A DNA stretch of 38,220 nucleotides. Origin: Microcosmobacter mediterraneus. Lineage in GTDB: Bacteria; Bacteroidota; Bacteroidia; Flavobacteriales; Flavobacteriaceae. This document shows, in pieces, positions 25,901-33,442 of the stretch. Every line of letters begins with the position of its first letter. The stretch's first letter is position 1. The stretch lies in assembly GCF_031846265.1 (NCBI RefSeq), contig NZ_JAVRIA010000012.1:1-38220 (forward strand), written 5' to 3'. The position numbers and the translations under genes were made by a program. The notes beneath the pieces were generated by a model. It saw nothing but the letters and a program-made list of their open reading frames with translations, did not search any database and had not been told where the DNA came from.

Positions 25901-27378
25901 AAGAAACTTATGGTATTACAGTGTACCAAGAGCAGGTAATGTTGTTATCTCAAAAATTAGCTGATTTCACAAAAGGTGAAGCTGATGTTTTGAGAAAAGC
26001 TATGGGTAAAAAGCAGAAAGCAGTATTAGATAAAATGAAACCTAAATTCATTGAGCAAGCTGCTGCTAAAGGTATGGATAAGGAAAAACTAGAAAAGATA
26101 TGGAAAGATTGGGAAGCCTTTGCTAGTTATGCCTTTAACAAATCACATTCTACGTGTTATGCTTGGATTGCTTATCAAACGGCATATTTAAAAGCACATT
26201 ATCCTGCAGAGTATATGGCTGCTGTGCTTTCTAATAACATGAGTGACATTAAGTCTGTAACGTTCTTTATGGAAGAGTGCAAACGAATGAAATTGAATGT
26301 GCTTGGTCCAGATGTTAATGAGAGCTACTATAAGTTCTCAGTAAACAAAGATAATGCGGTACGTTTTGGAATGGGAGCTATAAAAGGCGTTGGTCATGGT
26401 GCAGTTAAAACTATCGTTGAAAATAGAAAAAAAGATGGAAATTATGGTTCTATTTTTGATTTAGCAAAACGAATTGATCTCAGAGCAGCCAATAAAAAAT
26501 CTTTTGAAGGCTTAGCTTATGCTGGAGGATTTGATTGCTTTAAAAATCATAGAGCGCAATATTTCGCTCAAGAAGGTGATGGTATTACTTTTTTAGAAAA
26601 AACAATGCGTTATGGTGCCAAGCACCAAGAAAATGAAAATTCTGCTCAAGTGAGTTTGTTTGGTGCTGCTAGCGAGGTGCAGATTGCTGAACCTCAAGTA
26701 CCTCCTTGCGAAGAATGGGGAACTATGGAAAAATTAGCTCGTGAGAAAGAAGTCGTAGGGATTTATATTTCTGGTCACCCGCTTGATGATTTTAGAATAG
26801 AAATGAAAACATTTTGCAATGCTAATTTGGCATTGCTAAACGATTTAGAATCTTTTGTTAATAGAGAACTCACTTTTGGAGGTGTTGTTACAGATATACA
26901 ACATAGAATTAGTAAACAAGGAAAAGGTTGGGCTTCATTTACTGTTGAAGACTATACAGATAATTTTGAGTTTAGAATCTTTGGCGAAGATTATTTAAAG
27001 TTTAGGCATTTCTTAGTTCAAAATTCATTTGTATATGTTAGAGTCTACGTAAAAGAAGGTTGGGTTAATAGAGATACAGGTAAAAAAGGTGATCCTAGAA
27101 TACAGTTTAATAATTTTCAATTATTACATGATGTTATGGAAACCTATGCTAAAAAACTATCTATTCAGTTAGATATTAATGATATAAAAGAAAATACCAT
27201 TCATCGTATTCAAGATTTAGTACAGCTGCATCAAGGTAATAGTGCGCTTAATTTTATTGTTTATGATAATGAAGAACAAATAAAACTACAGATGACTAGT
27301 AGGAAAGGGAAGGTTAAGATTTCTCAAGAATTACTATATGAATTAGATGAAAGTAATGTGAAGTATAAACTGAATTAA
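22996..27378 (+). CDS. dnaE: DNA polymerase III alpha subunit with N-terminal DnaQ-type exonuclease
   Basis: The 1460-residue replicative polymerase carries, in one chain, a DEDDh 3'-5' exonuclease (about 1-190: FDTETTG, GQNVGFDVN, HNATADVEAT), a PHP domain (from about 260: HLHNHSQFSIL, LTDHGNMMGA) and the polymerase III alpha palm, with catalytic Asp in PDIDIDF near 688-694. GPGRGSAAGS, the fingers and helix-hairpin-helix region, and an OB-fold (from about 1293) follow. Standard DnaE is about 1160 residues; the extra length is the exonuclease domain. Proofreading is thus in cis instead of supplied by a separate epsilon subunit. I recall the same arrangement in other Bacteroidota. A serine hydrolase gene follows 3 bp downstream. 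Confidence 0.95.
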   Translation: MYLIFDTETTGLPKRWDAPYTDTDNWPRAIQIAWQLHDAMGNCLEHQDFLIKPEGFNIPYDAEKIHGISTELAEEQGIQLNEVLEKFNEVLRKTKFIVGQNVGFDVNIMGCEFHRAAIENSLQQHPVLDTCTEHTAALCQLPGGRGGKFKLPTLTELHQFLFSTPFAEAHNATADVEATTRCFLELIRRREYTKEQLDVQPDYFDAFSEENPSAIQLIGLKHINLKSESAKINDRLQKEQTSTSSTEVTKEIASQLTSAEFVHLHNHSQFSILQSTISIKDLVSASAKENMPAVALTDHGNMMGAFHFVKAVSNYNKDLKTKEKEAQELGEEFNQKPIKPILGCEFFVCEDHRDKTRKDNGYQIVLLAKNKKGYHNLAKLSSAAFTEGFYYVPRIDKALIEHYKDDIIALTGNLYGEVPSKVLNVGEKQAEDALIWWKDTFGDDLYIELMRHNQEDENRVNPVLIEFSKKHNIKLIATNNTYYVEQENANAHDILLCVKDGEKQATPIGRGRGYRYGLPNQEYYFKSSEEMKALFRDIPEAIINIQDVVDKIEPFELARDVLLPAFDIPDEFKDNEDSLDGGKRGENAYLKHLAFEGAKKRYGDISTEIKERLDFELSVIENTGYPGYFLIVEDFIREARNMDVSVGPGRGSAAGSVVAYCLWITNIDPIKYDLLFERFLNPDRISMPDIDIDFDDEGRGRVMEYVINKYGANQVAQIITYGTMAAKSSIRDTARVLDLPLGDADRIAKLIPTMSKLGKIFGIDEKELAKKFRSEDLEKVNQLLNISDGDDLEAETVNQARILEGSVRNTGIHACGVIITPDDITNFVPVATAKDSDLYVTQFDNSVVESAGLLKMDFLGLKTLTLIKDTVKIVKAKHGIALDPESFPLDDEKTYELFQRGETVGIFQYESPGMQKHMKDLKPTVFDDLIAMNALYRPGPMEYIPSFIKRKHGEEDINYDLPEMEEYLKETYGITVYQEQVMLLSQKLADFTKGEADVLRKAMGKKQKAVLDKMKPKFIEQAAAKGMDKEKLEKIWKDWEAFASYAFNKSHSTCYAWIAYQTAYLKAHYPAEYMAAVLSNNMSDIKSVTFFMEECKRMKLNVLGPDVNESYYKFSVNKDNAVRFGMGAIKGVGHGAVKTIVENRKKDGNYGSIFDLAKRIDLRAANKKSFEGLAYAGGFDCFKNHRAQYFAQEGDGITFLEKTMRYGAKHQENENSAQVSLFGAASEVQIAEPQVPPCEEWGTMEKLAREKEVVGIYISGHPLDDFRIEMKTFCNANLALLNDLESFVNRELTFGGVVTDIQHRISKQGKGWASFTVEDYTDNFEFRIFGEDYLKFRHFLVQNSFVYVRVYVKEGWVNRDTGKKGDPRIQFNNFQLLHDVMETYAKKLSIQLDINDIKENTIHRIQDLVQLHQGNSALNFIVYDNEEQIKLQMTSRKGKVKISQELLYELDESNVKYKLN

Positions 27379-27381
27379 ACT

Positions 27382-28515
27382 ATGCAAAAGACCTTAAGTA
27401 TTCTGATAACTTTACTCTTATTTTGGAGCTGCAAAACTGAAACCAAAGAGCATAAAATTTCTGAGGTTTCAATTGAACAAAAGCTTCAAAGTGTTTTAGA
27501 TTCTATTTATTTTAAGAATACAAATGCCATAGGAATTTTAACACATGTAGAATCTAAAGCGCACAATCTTTCTTGGAATGGTGCTGCAGGATATTCAGAT
27601 AAAAATAAATCGTCCTTGGTGTCAGAGCAACCCGTTTTAATAGCAAGTAATACTAAAACCTTTATAAGTGTGGCAATACTTAGGTTAGTAGAGATGTCTC
27701 AACTAAAATTAAATCAATCTATCGACTCCTTGATTTTTAAAGACACAAATGTTTTACTTAAATCTAACAACTACAATACTTCAGATATTTCAATATTACA
27801 TCTGTTAAATCATACTAGTGGAATTTCTGATTATGCTACAACAGATGACTACATAACAATGGTAAAAGACAATCCTTCGCATAGATATTCTAGAGATGAA
27901 CAAATTAGGTTGGCAATGACTTTAGGTAGTCCTTTAGGAAATCCTGGAGATGTGTTTTCTTATGCAGATGTTAATTACCTTTTACTTTCTGAGGTTATTG
28001 AAGGGTTAACAGATAAACCATTTTATACATCTGTAAGAGAATTATTAAAATATAGCGAACTTGGATTAACCAACACTTGGTTTTCTACATTAGAAGATTA
28101 TCCAAAACACTGTTTGCCTTTAGCACATCAATATTGGACTTCTGAAGGACTAGATAGCTATAAGGTAGATCATTCATTTGATTTATATGGTGGTGGCGGA
28201 ATTGCATCGACATCAAAAGATTTAGCTTTATTCTCTCAAAATTTATTTAATCAAAATATTTTTGATCAGCCTAATACCATAGATTTAATTTACACAAAAG
28301 CTGCTCCTAAAGAACCTATGGAAGGTGATTATTATTTAGGATTATCTTCAATTAATGTTGGAGGTTTTAAGGGTTATGGACACGGAGGGTTTTGGGGAAC
28401 AGCAGTCAACTATTTCCCAGAGTTAGATACATCTATTTCTGTTTTTGTGTTGGAACGAGATAAAAGAATATTACGCTCAGATATCAATAAAGCGTTTATT
28501 AAAATCTTAAAATAA
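27382..28515 (+). CDS. Serine hydrolase of the beta-lactamase/class C family, lipoprotein
   Basis: The 377-residue protein has a lipoprotein signal peptide (lipobox ending at Cys17, FWSC) and the beta-lactamase-type serine hydrolase fold. SNTK at 89-92 is the SxxK nucleophile motif, YADVNY at about 194-199 occupies the YxN region, and HGG at 334-336 replaces the KTG triad. Such enzymes act as D-Ala-D-Ala peptidases, esterases or amidases at the cell envelope; true beta-lactamase activity is not implied. It starts 3 bp after the dnaE stop, so it shares that transcript although the functions look unrelated. It converges on the M28 peptidase gene with a 9-bp gap and no visible terminator. Confidence 0.87.
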   Translation: MQKTLSILITLLLFWSCKTETKEHKISEVSIEQKLQSVLDSIYFKNTNAIGILTHVESKAHNLSWNGAAGYSDKNKSSLVSEQPVLIASNTKTFISVAILRLVEMSQLKLNQSIDSLIFKDTNVLLKSNNYNTSDISILHLLNHTSGISDYATTDDYITMVKDNPSHRYSRDEQIRLAMTLGSPLGNPGDVFSYADVNYLLLSEVIEGLTDKPFYTSVRELLKYSELGLTNTWFSTLEDYPKHCLPLAHQYWTSEGLDSYKVDHSFDLYGGGGIASTSKDLALFSQNLFNQNIFDQPNTIDLIYTKAAPKEPMEGDYYLGLSSINVGGFKGYGHGGFWGTAVNYFPELDTSISVFVLERDKRILRSDINKAFIKILK

Positions 28516-28524
28516 CATAAAGGT

Positions 28525-29901
28525 TTACTCTTTTACAAACCTAAAAGATTCTGTTTTATCTGGTGTTGTAACATTAAGAAAATAAACACCATTTGCCAAT
28601 TCAGAAATATCAACTTTAGTAAGTTTGTTTTCAGAATAAAATTGCATCACAACTTTACCAGAAACATCATAAATTTTAAAGCTTAGTTCTGAATTTATAT
28701 TAGATTCAATGTTTAATACATCTACAACAGGGTTCGGGAAAATAGAGAAGCTTCGACTTTCAAAATCTTCTGTAGAAAGGGTGTCAAATACAATACAAGC
28801 ACTACGTTCTGTACAGTTTCCTGAGCTGACTTCTACTTGATAACTTCCGTTAGATACTGGATTGTACGATTGATTAGTTGCACCAGGAATAGCAGTATCA
28901 GTATCACAATTATACCATTGATAACTCGCTGAGCTTTGATTAGATGTTAGTGTTGTTGTATTTACAGTTACTGTATTGTCAACACTTACTAAATCTGCCA
29001 TTGTAGCTGTGTAAGCTAAAACCAACTTAGCAATTTCTGTAAAATACGGCAAATCTAAGGTAGCCGCTCTATCTGTGGCTTGATGATAAAAAGGAGTTTG
29101 ATCATTAGTTTCCCAGGACTCACCAACTAACACAGCAGCAAAACCGTTAAACCAAAAAGGTGCATGATCACTTGCAAAGGTACCGTTTGGAACTTCTACA
29201 ACCTCTAAATCAAAGCTGTAAGTGTTAAATACTGAAATAATATCGTTCTTCATGGTTACAGAAGGCGCAAATTCTTGTCTAAAATCAATATCAAATTGGT
29301 TATCTCCTGGAGTTCCTGGAGCATCACCATCGTAACCCATCATATCCATATTTAAAACTGCAGCAATATTATCACCATTGGCATTGGCAGCATCAGCATA
29401 AAAATCTGAGCCTAACAAACCTATTTCTTCTTCATCCCAAAGTGCATAAATAATGGTGTTATCAAAGCATTGCGTTGATAAGATCTTAGCTATTTCTAAA
29501 ACAGCAGTAGTTCCTGTGGCATTATCATCTGCACAAAAATTAGCAACAGTATCGTAATGTGCACATATAATATAGATTTCTGGATTAGCAGCTTTTCCTA
29601 ATTGTGTTGCAATAATATTTCTTCCATTAGTATTAAATGCTTGGTCTGTAATAGTAAGGTTAGACATGGACTGAAATTGCTCAACTAAATAATCAGCAGC
29701 AACATCATTATTATTCTCTTCTCTATTTAAAATTACTGTTGGTGATCCGTTTACAGTGGTTACAACTTCTCCAGAAAACTCATTTAAAGTTGTTTGTAGG
29801 TTGTTTTGTGTTAACAGATCCATTAAGTTTTGAACGGTCTGTCCATAGCTCAATGCAGTAAAAATAAAACAGCCTAATACACTATATATCAGCTTGTTCA
29901 T
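28525..29901 (-). CDS. Secreted M28 family aminopeptidase with type IX sorting domain
   Basis: From ATG 29901 this is about 458 residues, with a signal peptide (MNKLIYSVLGCFIFTALSYG). The M28 zinc-peptidase core has AHYDTV (His115, Asp117), CADDNATG (Asp125), DEEEIG (catalytic Glu-Glu) and ASDHAPFW. An Ig/PKD-like segment follows (about 315-370), and a type A C-terminal sorting domain ends the chain (FSIFPNPVVDVLNI, then YDVSGKVV and LANGVYFLNV). It is therefore exported by Sec and secreted or surface-attached by the type IX system. The frame reaches a possible start at 29931, but that lies in a TATCTTTG promoter box, so 29901 is preferred. It is divergent from the blaI-like gene. Confidence 0.92.
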   Translation of the reverse strand: MNKLIYSVLGCFIFTALSYGQTVQNLMDLLTQNNLQTTLNEFSGEVVTTVNGSPTVILNREENNNDVAADYLVEQFQSMSNLTITDQAFNTNGRNIIATQLGKAANPEIYIICAHYDTVANFCADDNATGTTAVLEIAKILSTQCFDNTIIYALWDEEEIGLLGSDFYADAANANGDNIAAVLNMDMMGYDGDAPGTPGDNQFDIDFRQEFAPSVTMKNDIISVFNTYSFDLEVVEVPNGTFASDHAPFWFNGFAAVLVGESWETNDQTPFYHQATDRAATLDLPYFTEIAKLVLAYTATMADLVSVDNTVTVNTTTLTSNQSSASYQWYNCDTDTAIPGATNQSYNPVSNGSYQVEVSSGNCTERSACIVFDTLSTEDFESRSFSIFPNPVVDVLNIESNINSELSFKIYDVSGKVVMQFYSENKLTKVDISELANGVYFLNVTTPDKTESFRFVKE

Positions 29902-29928
29902 AATAAGGGGATTTCTAGCAATTGAAAG

Positions 29929-29936
29929 CAAAGATA
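29929..29936 (-). promoter_or_regulatory. Putative -7 element for the M28 peptidase gene
   Basis: The minus strand reads TATCTTTG, 28 bp before the preferred start codon at 29901. It lies about 25 bp from the first BlaI-type operator, so this promoter might also feel the repressor. Confidence 0.5.
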
Positions 29937-29960
29937 CGTTTTTTAAATAATTTTTTATCC

Positions 29961-29974
29961 TCTACACTTGTAGA
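29961..29974. promoter_or_regulatory. BlaI-type operator 1, over the -33 region
   Basis: TCTACACTTGTAGA is a near-perfect dyad with TACA/TGTA half-sites, the hallmark of BlaI/MecI operators. It contains the TTG (29968-29970) that serves as the -33 element of the blaI-like promoter. Its centre is 27 bp from that of operator 2. Confidence 0.75.
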
Positions 29975-29997
29975 ATTAGATTTTATTTCTACATTTG
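29968..29997 (+). promoter_or_regulatory. Promoter of the BlaI/M56 operon
   Basis: TTG at 29968-29970 and TACATTTG at 29990-29997 are 19 bp apart and match the Bacteroidota consensus. Both elements are embedded in BlaI-type dyads, the arrangement expected for an autorepressed promoter. The start codon is 27 bp downstream of the -7 box. Confidence 0.7.
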
Positions 29998-30001
29998 TAG
30001 A
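29988..30001. promoter_or_regulatory. BlaI-type operator 2, over the -7 box
   Basis: TCTACATTTGTAGA differs from operator 1 only at the central bases. The embedded TACATTTG is the -7 element, so repressor binding here would block RNA polymerase. Confidence 0.75.
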
Positions 30002-30007
30002 GTTAAT

Positions 30008-30021
30008 TCTAAACATATAGA
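30008..30021. promoter_or_regulatory. Possible third, degenerate operator before the blaI-like start
   Basis: TCTAAACATATAGA keeps the outer TCTA/TAGA half-sites and the same 14-bp length as operators 1 and 2, but has lost the inner CA/TG. It ends three bases before the start codon at 30024. It may be a weak site or chance AT-rich symmetry. Confidence 0.3.
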
Positions 30022-30023
30022 AT

Positions 30024-30389
30024 ATGCAATTATCAAAATCTGAGGAACAGTTAATGCAATATTTATGGCAGCTTAATACAGCGTTTATGAAAGATTTATT
30101 AGACGCTTATCCTGATCCAAAACCTGCAACAACAACCGTTGCTACATTGTTAAAACGTATGGCTGACAAGGGTTATATTACCTACAAAACCTATGGTAAA
30201 TCTAGAGAGTATTATCCGTTAATTAAAAAGAAAGCCTATTTCTCTAAGCATGTTAATACCTTAATTTCCAATTTTTTTAACGACAGCGCTTCCCAGTTTG
30301 CTTCCTTTTTTACACAAGAAACAAATCTTACCAAAACGCAGTTAGAAGAATTGAGAGCCTTAATAGATAAAGAAATTGAAAAAAAATGA
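30024..30389 (+). CDS. BlaI/MecI/CopY-family transcriptional repressor
   Basis: The 121-residue protein is a winged-helix repressor (LSKSEEQLMQYLWQLNTAFMKDL, then TTTVATLLKRMADKGYI and YPLIKKK) with a C-terminal dimerisation helix. BlaI-type proteins dimerise, bind TACA/TGTA dyads and are inactivated by proteolysis signalled through an M56 membrane protease. The next gene encodes that protease and overlaps this stop by 4 bp (ATGA). Two matching operators cover its own promoter, so autoregulation is very likely. No beta-lactamase gene is in the operon, so the controlled response may be envelope stress and not resistance. Other targets elsewhere in the genome are expected. Confidence 0.93.
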   Translation: MQLSKSEEQLMQYLWQLNTAFMKDLLDAYPDPKPATTTVATLLKRMADKGYITYKTYGKSREYYPLIKKKAYFSKHVNTLISNFFNDSASQFASFFTQETNLTKTQLEELRALIDKEIEKK

Positions 30390-33325
30390 TAGTATTTATA
30401 TTAAAATTTAGCGCTTGTTTAACAATACTGCATGGTATTTATAAACTTCTTTTAGAAAAAGAATCACTGCATCATTTTAAGCGATTTTATTTACTTGCTA
30501 TTGTTATAGTAGCCCTAATAATACCTAGCTTAACATTTACAACAGATGTTGAGCAATTGGTTGTAGATTCCTTTTTATACACTACGCCTCAACCATTGGG
30601 CGTGCAAGATTTTGCATTAGAAGAGGTCGCTCAACCTTTGTTGCCTATAGTATTATGGAGTATTTATAGTCTTGGAGTGCTACTGTTTACCTGTAAGTTT
30701 TTAATCAATCTCTATAAGCTTAGAGCTGATATTAAAAACAATCCTAAGTTAAAGATAGAAGGCTTTACCAATGTTCTACTACAAAAACTTAAAGTACCAT
30801 TTACGTTTTTGAATTTTATATTTTTTGATAGAGCTGCATTTGAAAGTAAGGAAATACCCAAAGAAGTTATACTGCATGAACAAGCACATGCCAAGCAAAA
30901 GCACACTTTAGATATTTTATTTATTGAAATTATTCAGATTGTTTTCTGGTTTAATCCCTTGCTGTTTTGGCTAAAGCGAGACATTAAACAAAATCATGAA
31001 TACCTTGCGGACCAAGCTGTTGTTAATGAAGGTACAGATGTACCTTTATATCAAGAAATACTATTGCGTTTCTCCAATCAACCTCAGAACCCTCTAGTTA
31101 ATACCATCAATTATTCATCCATCAAAAAACGATTTACACTTATGAAAACACAAACCTCTAAAACACAAGCGTGGACTAAATATGCACTTTTAGTCCCAAT
31201 AATAGGTTTGCTCATTTATGGTTTCAGTGAAAAAGAAACTGTTATTGTACCTATTGGAAATGAGAATGCTGCACTTGTTATGCCTCAACAAGGAACAAAT
31301 AAAGGTGCTACAGAAGCTATGATGCAAGAGTATAAGGCCTTTATTGAAAATTTCAAGAAAACCAGACATGTTAAAAACGACAGTTACGATAGAGCTATTG
31401 CCATATATGAGATTATGACAGAAGCACAGAAAGCATCTGTAGAAAAATATCCTGAGCTACCTAGCCTTAAAAATATAATGATAGAGAATGCCACGAAAGA
31501 ACGTGCATCTAAACCAACAAATCAACTCCTTGAAAATTGGAAAGACAACTCAAAATACGCCTTATGGATTGACGGCAAAGTTCTAGACAATGCCATACTC
31601 AATGGTCATTCCGCATCAGATTTTGTGCATTATTTTCAGAGTAAGGTGTATAAAAATGCAAGAAGTGAACGCTTTCCACAGCCTTTTCAGGTTAATATGT
31701 ATACACAAAAATATTATGACGCTAACTTTAAAAATCGTGATGGTAAAGAATATAACCGTTTAGCCAAAAACTATACTGATGCGTTAAGCACATGGTTAAA
31801 AGGCGACCGCTCGGACAACTCAGAATTACAAATTCTTAAAAGTTTAGCAGATAAAACGTATAACTCTATTTCAGAGGAAAGAAGAACACTGCTTGGTTTA
31901 AAGCTTACACCACCTTTGCCAGCAACTTATAAAACTTCAAACATAAAAAATAATGTGTTTAAAACCGAGAACAAATATTATGCAAGGAGTGTAGAAGTGA
32001 AAGTTCTAAATGGCAATGCTTATCTAATAGATGGCATTAAAGCAACTAAGAAAACATTCCTCAATACGTTTAATCAATTACATCAAGATATTACTCCAGC
32101 AACACGAAATAAAATATTAAATATTCATGTAGATGCACCAAAAGAGATTTCTGATAAGGAGGCTTGGTTTATATTTAATGCTTTGCAAGATTATGGCTTT
32201 TATAGACTAGTAATGCCTAACCAAGAGATAAACAGAGAAAAAGGCAATACACCATTTGCTATTGAAATCGATAGTAACTCTCAATTTCAAAAGGGCGCTT
32301 CAAAAGCAGAAATTGACGAGTATAATAAACTTGCAAAAAAATATAATGCTGCGCTTAACGGCAAGAAGACTACATTCTATAAAAAAGAGATTGATCGTAT
32401 GGAATATATTTATGGTAAAATGTCTAAATCTCAAAAGGCAAATGCAGAGTCATATCCTAACATTCCGCCTCCACCACCACCTCCTCCTGTTAAAGAGAAC
32501 ACAACGCAATCCTTTTCTCAAAGTGCATCTTACAGTGAGACATCATTTGAAGATCATGCAAAAAAGCTCATTAAAAATGATGCTGTTTTCTATTATAAGG
32601 GCCGTAAAATTTCATCAGATAGAGTATTAGAATTAATTAGGAATAATAAAGATATCATGATACGCTCAGACAAGTCTTCCTCTACAAAAAACATGGATAA
32701 TATTTATACATTATTAGATGGTCTAAAAGACATTCCTCCTCCACCTCCAGCACCAGAAAAAAATAAGGCATCAAGAAAAAATGGAAGCACAACAGGTTTT
32801 ATTAATATTGATGGTGCAAAACATTATTATGTGACTAATAGAAACACAACGCGTTACTTCAATAAATATGGAGTTGAAGTAGATAAAGACGGAAATAAAG
32901 TTAATGGCAATAAACAAGTTAACGCCTCAGACGTTATTCCTAATCAATATGTTAAAAAAGTTTATGATAATAACCAAGTAGAGATTGAATTTAAGGATAA
33001 CAAACCAGAAAAATCTACTTCCATTGCTCAAATTACAAACAGTAAAGAAGTTATGGTTAATGGGAAATTTTCAAAAACTAATGAATTCTCAATGATTAGA
33101 AAAGAGTTGATGAAAGCTATCTTAACTTTAGAAAAAGGAGAAGTCACCAGGTTTAAACTAAAAATCCCAGGAGTAAGAACTCAACAAATTATCGGAAATA
33201 CAGTTAATGCTGCTACACAGAAACTAATTATTAAAGCGCCTAAAAATAGTTATATAACCTTATTTGATATTAAGGATGGTAAGAAGTCCAATATTAAGCC
33301 CATAATTATTGAGCTAATAGATTAA
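30386..33325 (+). CDS. BlaR1-like M56 family membrane metallopeptidase with long modular C-terminal region
   Basis: The 979-residue protein has N-terminal membrane helices (about 1-20, 33-50, 85-110) and the cytoplasmic zinc-protease motif HEQAH at 164-168 with HEYLAD at 204-209 as the downstream ligand site. A further membrane helix lies near 264-280, followed by a roughly 700-residue extracytoplasmic part. That part repeats one module three times, near 312-361, 451-512 and 640-702. Each copy has an EY.xxxKxY start and an IYxxMSxxQKA-like helix, the third ending in a run of prolines (about 693-702). Another Pro-rich stretch lies near 784-790. It lacks an evident penicillin-binding domain, so the signal sensed is unknown. 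It overlaps the repressor gene by 4 bp and is followed by a terminator. Confidence 0.88.
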   Translation: MIVFILKFSACLTILHGIYKLLLEKESLHHFKRFYLLAIVIVALIIPSLTFTTDVEQLVVDSFLYTTPQPLGVQDFALEEVAQPLLPIVLWSIYSLGVLLFTCKFLINLYKLRADIKNNPKLKIEGFTNVLLQKLKVPFTFLNFIFFDRAAFESKEIPKEVILHEQAHAKQKHTLDILFIEIIQIVFWFNPLLFWLKRDIKQNHEYLADQAVVNEGTDVPLYQEILLRFSNQPQNPLVNTINYSSIKKRFTLMKTQTSKTQAWTKYALLVPIIGLLIYGFSEKETVIVPIGNENAALVMPQQGTNKGATEAMMQEYKAFIENFKKTRHVKNDSYDRAIAIYEIMTEAQKASVEKYPELPSLKNIMIENATKERASKPTNQLLENWKDNSKYALWIDGKVLDNAILNGHSASDFVHYFQSKVYKNARSERFPQPFQVNMYTQKYYDANFKNRDGKEYNRLAKNYTDALSTWLKGDRSDNSELQILKSLADKTYNSISEERRTLLGLKLTPPLPATYKTSNIKNNVFKTENKYYARSVEVKVLNGNAYLIDGIKATKKTFLNTFNQLHQDITPATRNKILNIHVDAPKEISDKEAWFIFNALQDYGFYRLVMPNQEINREKGNTPFAIEIDSNSQFQKGASKAEIDEYNKLAKKYNAALNGKKTTFYKKEIDRMEYIYGKMSKSQKANAESYPNIPPPPPPPPVKENTTQSFSQSASYSETSFEDHAKKLIKNDAVFYYKGRKISSDRVLELIRNNKDIMIRSDKSSSTKNMDNIYTLLDGLKDIPPPPPAPEKNKASRKNGSTTGFINIDGAKHYYVTNRNTTRYFNKYGVEVDKDGNKVNGNKQVNASDVIPNQYVKKVYDNNQVEIEFKDNKPEKSTSIAQITNSKEVMVNGKFSKTNEFSMIRKELMKAILTLEKGEVTRFKLKIPGVRTQQIIGNTVNAATQKLIIKAPKNSYITLFDIKDGKKSNIKPIIIELID

Positions 33326-33339
33326 TAAAAATACTAAAG

Positions 33340-33361
33340 CCTCGATTTTCGAGGTTTTTTT
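33340..33361 (+). terminator. Terminator of the BlaI/M56 operon
   Basis: CCTCGA (33340-33345), a TTT loop and TCGAGG (33349-33354) form a GC-rich stem followed by seven T. It lies 14 bp after the stop codon. Confidence 0.85.
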
Positions 33362-33400
33362 GTAACAAATCTACTATTTCTGCGTTCTAATAAGAACCTG

Positions 33401-33418
33401 TGCTGAGCGCAGTCGAAG
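33401..33418 (+). repeat. Dispersed short repeat, copy 1
   Basis: TGCTGAGCGCAGTCGAAG is nearly repeated at 38063-38079 (TGCTGAGC-ATGTCGAAG). It is much more GC-rich than the surrounding intergenic DNA. I recall TTCGACTGCGCTCAGC-type repeats as abundant in intergenic regions of flavobacterial genomes. Confidence 0.65.
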
Positions 33419-33442
33419 TAATCAATCAAAAAACTACACATC

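Noticed and set aside
32256..32630. A 124-codon frame inside the M56 gene
   Set aside because: It is an alternate frame of a well-supported coding region, Lys/Leu-rich without any domain, and arises from the codon use of the real gene.
27382..33325. A beta-lactam resistance operon made of the serine hydrolase plus BlaI/M56
   Set aside because: The serine hydrolase is separated from the BlaI/M56 pair by an oppositely oriented M28 gene, has HGG in place of KTG, and shares a transcript with dnaE. Nothing in the sequence shows beta-lactamase activity or a penicillin-sensing domain.
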